Below are positions 9,501 to 15,500 of a stretch of 23,292 bases of DNA, piece after piece. The notes under the pieces were generated by a model. That model was given only the letters and a program-made list of their open reading frames with translations, did no database searches and was not told the origin of the DNA. The stretch lies in assembly GCA_000969725.1 (NCBI GenBank), contig JXSR01S002749.1; one strand, 5' to 3'. Source of the DNA: Ophiothrix spiculata (Eukaryota; Echinodermata; Ophiuroidea; Amphilepidida; Ophiotrichidae). The position numbers were made by a program, and so were the translations under genes. Position 1 is the stretch's first letter, and every line of letters begins with the position of its first letter.

Positions 9501-12500
9501 AACGATAGATGCAGTGTATATTTTGAGGAGGTTGCAAGAGGAATTTCGAGCTAAAGGGAGGAAGTTGTACATGTCTTTTGTGGATTTGGAGAAGGCTTTT
9601 GATAGAGTTCTGAGGATGGTGATGGAGTGGGCAATGAGGAAGAGTGGTATACCAGAAGTTTTGGTCAGAGCGGTGATGAGTTTGTATGAAGGAGCAAAGA
9701 CAAGAGTTAGAGTGGGGTCTGGTTTGTCGGAGGAGTTTGAGGTGAAGGTGGGGGTGCACCAAGTTTCTGTACTGTCTCCGTTGATTTTTGCAATTGTAAT
9801 TGATGTGGTCACGGAGAGCGTAAATAAGGTTTGATGTACGAGATGCTGTATGCTGATGACTTGGTCTGAATGAGTGATACAATGGAGGAATTGAGGGAGA
9901 AGTTCTGGAAATGGAAGAAGGTCTTTGAGAGTAAAGGTCTGAAGGTAAATATGGGGAAGACAAAAGTTCTGGTGAGTGGGACGGAGGGAGTGGTGTCAAT
10001 GAGCAAAATAGATCCATGCGGCATATGTTGAAAGAGGGTGAATGCAAACTCTGTGGTGTGAGAAATGTAGGAAATGGATCCATGGGAGATGTACAAAGAT
10101 GAAGAGAGTGACTCCAAGTTTGGCAAGGGATTTTGTGTGTGGACGGTGCAATAGAGGAGATGGGGGGTCAGGGGAAGAGGTGGAAAAGTTGTGCGATGAG
10201 GTGGAAACGGTGAAGGAGTTCATGTACCTTGGGGATAAAGTAAGCGGGGTCGGAGGATGTGTGGCTGCTGTGACAGCCAGAGTGAGGTATGGGTGGGTGA
10301 AGTTTAGGGAATGTGGAGAGATGTTACTTGGGAAAAGATTTCCGTTAAAGATTAAAGGAACGGTGTATAAGAGCTGTGTGAGATCAGTGATGTTGTATGG
10401 CAGCGAGACATGGTGTCTGGGCGAAAATGAGATGAGATTTTTGAGGAGGGCGGAGAGATCGATGTGTGGTGTGAAGCTGAGGGATAGGAAGAGGACTGAG
10501 GACTTGATGCAGATGATGGGTGTTGAAGAAGCAGTAGACAGTTTGGCGAAGACGAATAGTGTGCACTGGTATGGGCATGTGCTGACGAAGGATGAAGGAC
10601 ACGTTCTTAGAAGGGCCCTTGATTTCGTGGTGGATGGTTCGAGGAGGAGAGGGCGACCAAGGAAGACTTGGAGATGCAGGTGGAGGAAGAGATTAAAAGG
10701 GTTGGGTTGAGGAGGGAGGACGCAGTGAATCGGGTGAGGTGGAGGGAGGGAGTGAAGACAGTTGCCGCGAGTGTGAGGTGAATCCGGCCACCCCCGTGAC
10801 GGGGATAAAACCGGATTTAAAATATTGGCTTACTACTAGATACCCATCAATTGGTGAGCATCAGTGCTGCCGCTATGGCCATATGTTGCGAGATTGGCTC
10901 AGATGCTCAAAAATTGGTGCAAGGCTTTTCAAACCATATAGAAGAAAAAGAAGGTTTCAGTTTCCAAATTTCAGATTGGTGTAGTTAATGGCCCTCTAAA
11001 GAAAAAAGGAGAGTAATTTCACAGCTTAAAGCTTACACAATGTATATATTTACCTTGGGATTGAATTCTGTAATGTGAACTGTTAAAACAGTGTTGTGAT
11101 CATATTTAGTTTGGAACATACAAAAAGAAGGTAAGTCAAATTGTATACATAGATATTTAATGATTTAATGAGGGAAAAAAAAAAAAATCGATTTTTCTTT
11201 CTTCATTTTCAGGTGGAATAATGTCTACCTACTTGATGGGAGTTCACAATCCAAAATCAGACGGCTTCCTCACAGTTACCAAATGCAGCGGTATTGATGA
11301 TAAGACCCTAGAAAAGCTCAATGCTGAGTTAGATGTTGTCAAGATAAACAAAAACATGGACAAAGTACCAAGATGGCTCAGTGTTAGCAAGAATTTGGTT
11401 CCAGATTTTGTGGTTAAAGATCCAAAGGTAGATTGTTTTTCTGAGTTTTTCTATTTCCTTTTTTGTGACTCAGGCATAGGTAAATGTGCTCTGAATAAAT
11501 AGCGGATTAGCATTTCCAGATTTTTTGGTTAAAGTTTCAAAGGTAGGTTTTTTGATTTTGTTTATTTCCTTTTTTGTGTGACTCAAGCATAGGTAAATAT
11601 GCTCTAAATCGCAACCTATCATTGATTTATGATAGTTTAAAAAGGAAAAAAGTACTTAGAGATTAATGACTGAATTTAACTTGTTGCATCTGAAATTATG
11701 CAAAACTATAATGCACTGCATGCTTTAGTTGTCCGTAGCAAAGCCAGATGAGTTTGGACAATTATGACTTAAGCGCAAGGTGCATTATTGTTGTGCAATT
11801 TTACCAATACCAAGTAAAAAGCAGTTATTTTTCTGATTCATACATGAGGATTATTAGAATATAATTGTACATAATTAAATATAATAGGCGAGACAACTGG
11901 TTCGCGAACCATCTTGTTTATTCGTAGGTCACAAAGTCCCATAGGCGCCCTTAGGGTTCAATGAAATTATTATGTAAATGTTAGAAATCTTTTGTTGATA
12001 CAAATGTTCCTGACATGATGTTTTGGACACACTTAGGCTGTGTTCACACATACTGTAGAGTTCCAGTATATGACACGTCATGTTTTTCTTCAAAACATGG
12101 CATTTACCACAAAATCAACAGGGCTAAACACATGCCAAGATATAAGTTGCATTTATCTTAAATAAAAATTGATAATAATTTGTCAGCCTCATTGTCGCAA
12201 TGAAGCGAAACAGAAACTAATAAAACATGCCATATACTGGCACTCTACAGTATAAGTCATGACTAGCTGTTGTGTTCACACATGGACTCGAAATGCGTTA
12301 AAATTAGTGGCACGTCAGTTTAAGGCTACAGTCCCATTAAATGAGCAATAGACCGGAACGCCAAGTTTACTATGAGTTTTGGCCAACTTACACATGTTCG
12401 ATTATCACAATATTTAGTGTACATAAAGAGTTAAGTCTCTAAATTATACACAAGCTTTTATTAATGATTTTAGTGACAAGAACACGGTCAAAATGACATC

Positions 12501-15500
12501 AGCAGCTTACGACAAAAAATCTCATGCCTTTTTTGCGGAAACTGTATAGATTCATGTGTTTCCGTAAACCGATTTCATTCCAATTTTGGCAGATTACATT
12601 TCAAACACTAATGAAATAATTATGTATTTTGTTTTAAATTTATCACATCGTTAAAATGTCTTGAGGACAATGACAATACAGCCAATAGCACGTAATTTTA
12701 CCGTCAAATTTTCCGTTGTTAAAATCGCTCGCTAAAATCTTTCTGTTTTAATAAAATTATTTTTTTTGTACAAAAAAGACTTGCTGTGACACCCCCTTAA
12801 TCGCATATGTACTTTTTATTAAATTGTAAGGATAACATCATTGAAAAAAACAAACCGTTTTTGTCAAAGATGTCGACCTCAATAGGCAAAATCTGAAAGT
12901 CGAGATATGAGGCTTTATAAGTTAAAACATCGCATTTTAACACTTTATTGAGGGCTAACAGGTCTAAAACGGTTGTATGGTCACAACGGATGTTAAGAAT
13001 AACGTTTTAAAATAGTTTATACTCACATCAGCACCTTTAAACTAGAGATCTTCCCAGATATGATAATATTCCTTGCAGTTACTGCCCTGCCTGTGAAATG
13101 TAATGGCGGGTAGCTCAAATGCATTCAATAGAAATGTTACTATTTCCAATCACTTCATTTGTCCAAACAATAAGAATGCGCCATTATCAGAAGGTTACTG
13201 ACAATATTTAGTTGAATGGACTGTGATACGTCATCACGTTTTACGGGAAAGGTCATCAGTTCAATTCTTTTGTTTGGTATCAATTGATGAAAGCATGCAA
13301 GGTCGCTATTATAAAGCACCCGGGTCCGGGGTACTCATCTTTGAAAGTGATTGGAAAGCCATTAAAAGTTGATTTCGTTTTAGTGGCTGTTTTTAATTAC
13401 CCCATATAGGAATGTTAAACCAGTTAGACATTAACGTCAAGATCTTTCTCCGGAATCCGAGGGAAAGACTCTCAGTACTCTCAGTGAAACCTATCAAAAT
13501 ACAAAGGAATCTATGACAGTATAAAACTGGGAATATGAAGCTCATTATTAATTTGAAGAAGGGTGTCATGCAGTTTGTTTTAGGTTTGATTTATTTAAAC
13601 ATCTCTAGTACAAAATGCAGAACTTCAAACAAGCGTTTCACTCAAAATCAGTCAAATATATTCGGAAATAAAATATTAGCAAGTTGGTATGCATACCTTG
13701 ACTTTTAACGTGAATACTATTGTAATCACAATTTAGGTGATTTTTTCCACTTTTTCTAATATTCATCGTATTAAATACATGTCAGGTTTGCCAAAACTGT
13801 AAAAATAATTTTTTGATCATGAAATCCGACGATGGACATCATTTACCCTTAAGGGGCCTGTTAAGGCTTATATTTTGACTTTCTTTTTTGGCTTATAAAT
13901 CTAAAAATATAAAGTTTCAGTAAGAAAAGTATACATTTCTAGAAAGGACATTTGACAAGGAATCTGCTTATGCTATTGGTTTGGTTCAAAAATGACCATA
14001 TTTGGAAACAAATAGCAAAAAACAATAATTTTGCTCTTCGAAATATAATGAGGTAAAGGTCCTTCAAGGTCAAAAGGTCATCTGGGGTCAAATTTCCAAA
14101 ATTGTTCAAAAAGTTGACATGAGGTCATCCAAGTTCATTTTGAGGTCAAGCTCATAACTCATTAACCCCTGACCCAACATGGATTAAACTTCGACCATAG
14201 AAAGTACTTGACCAAAGGTCAAGGTCCTTCAAGGTCAAAAGGTCATCTGGGGTCAAATTTCCAAAATTGTTCAAAAAGTTGACCTGAGCTGAGGTCATCC
14301 AAGGTCATTTTGAGGTCAAGGTCATAACTCATGAAACCCTGACTTAGACCATAGTGCTTGTTTACCAAATCTGAGGGAATTAACACGCACTGAATAATGA
14401 TGTAGCAATCAATTAAGAAAGCGCTCAATACGCATACCCTACTCCTACCCTATCCTATTCCACCCCACAACTGAATGATTAAGAAGGCGGTCAATTCAGT
14501 AGGCGGTCGATATGCAGGCGAGACTACTGGTTCGCGAACCATGCTTGTTTTAGTTACGTTTCCCGTTTTTTCATCAAAACTTAAAAGGAGAAATCCCATG
14601 TTTAATGAAGAAATCGCACATTTTGACCTAAAACCCATGAATTTTGAGGTCTAAACCTTGGGTATCGGACATGAAAACTTATTATGTAATTGATATAATT
14701 GGTAAGTATTGTGCTCAACTTGTAGATCCAATTTTAAGTTCCTTATTTTGTAAATATTGAAAGAAATCTAAAATGCCAATGTTCAATTATTTGGTCTTGC
14801 GGGATTTTAACAAATGTGCTCATGCAAGAACATAACACAACGCGTTCACCCGGGCACGCAGTACTTGTTGCAGCGCAAAAAGGCATGCACATCAAAACAC
14901 AACCCAAACGCAAAATATAGGACGCGTATCTATGCCTGTATTTTCCCGCCAACAGCCACGTGTTTTTTTTACTGTAAAATGTCAAAATAATCTTTTAATT
15001 TTACCTATAAGTAAGTTAAAAAGTTTTATTTTGTAGTATTTTGTTGTCTGTAATAAAAGGAAACATGCTGAAGTATCAGAAAAACTAAATTCTGCTTTAG
15101 AACAAACGGCCGGGATTAACAGGCCCCTTAAGTCAAGAGCGCGACACTTTTGAGCAGCTCACAAGCAAGAATATAGTCATGACCAAATTCTCATGTGTGA
15201 ACATGCGCTTTAGTCGTGTTCAAAATGTTTAAGTAAAGTTAAAGGTGTAGTTCCGATCACATTCTTATCCCCAAGGGCTCAACCGGAAGTAGTATATTTT
15301 TTGATGCCAAATGAAAACTCGTATTTTTCTAGCAGTCAAGTTAGCTCAATCGGTAAGGCGCTCGCTTGCGGTGCGAGAGGTCCCGAGTTCGAACCCCGCT
15401 GGTGCCAAAAAGTTGAGTGTGCTTGAAATTCCCTTGGACAAGGAACTAACTGCTAATTTGTCTCGTGGAAACCCGTACGAAACTCGGGGAGCTGATCCGG

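Larger units (their letters stand above)
8495..10825 (+). mobile_element. RTE-type LINE, 5' truncated, with reverse transcriptase
   Basis: The first recognisable codons, MNVNVIPGE then HRLVVADVDKRKVKK, are the end of the endonuclease domain. The longest frame (8539-9834, 431 codons) holds the reverse transcriptase: REMKTGKAMGPSGVSVEMI, VVVPIFKGKGD, YRGVKLLEHAMKIVERILE, FVDLEKAFDRV (motif A aspartate at residue 349) and GVHQVSVLSPL (motif B). After a frameshift near 9830 comes MLYADDLV (motif C, 9843-9866), then an in-frame TGA. A second shift near 10040 lies inside a zinc finger, followed by EFMYLGDKVSGVGG, LYGSETWCLGENEMRFLRRA, VHWYGHVLTKD and RRRGRPRKTW; a third shift near 10670 precedes VRWREGVKTVAASVR and stop 10779-10781. 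Motif B has Val (codon 409) where QG is normal. The element is dead. The LYGSETW...WYGHV...GRPRKTW tail places it near the RTE clade. Confidence 0.9.
13853..15127. mobile_element. TTAA-flanked inverted-repeat element (piggyBac-like, non-autonomous)
   Basis: Perfect 12-bp ends ggggcctgttaa (13853-13864) and ttaacaggcccc (15116-15127) are flanked on both sides by ttaa (13849-13852 and 15128-15131). A TTAA target duplication is the hallmark of the piggyBac superfamily. At 1275 bp it has no transposase frame. It contains an internal tandem duplication rich in aggtca and the second copy of the 35-bp ggttcgcgaacc repeat. Confidence 0.75.

Noticed and set aside
9282-10223. Several minus-strand frames of 75 to 216 codons
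   Set aside because: All lie opposite the LINE coding strand and mirror its codon bias.
15341-15408. Apparent tRNA gene with a gcg anticodon loop
   Set aside because: The acceptor stem does not pair, the T stem is mismatched, and the SINE core and body follow directly; it is a SINE head.
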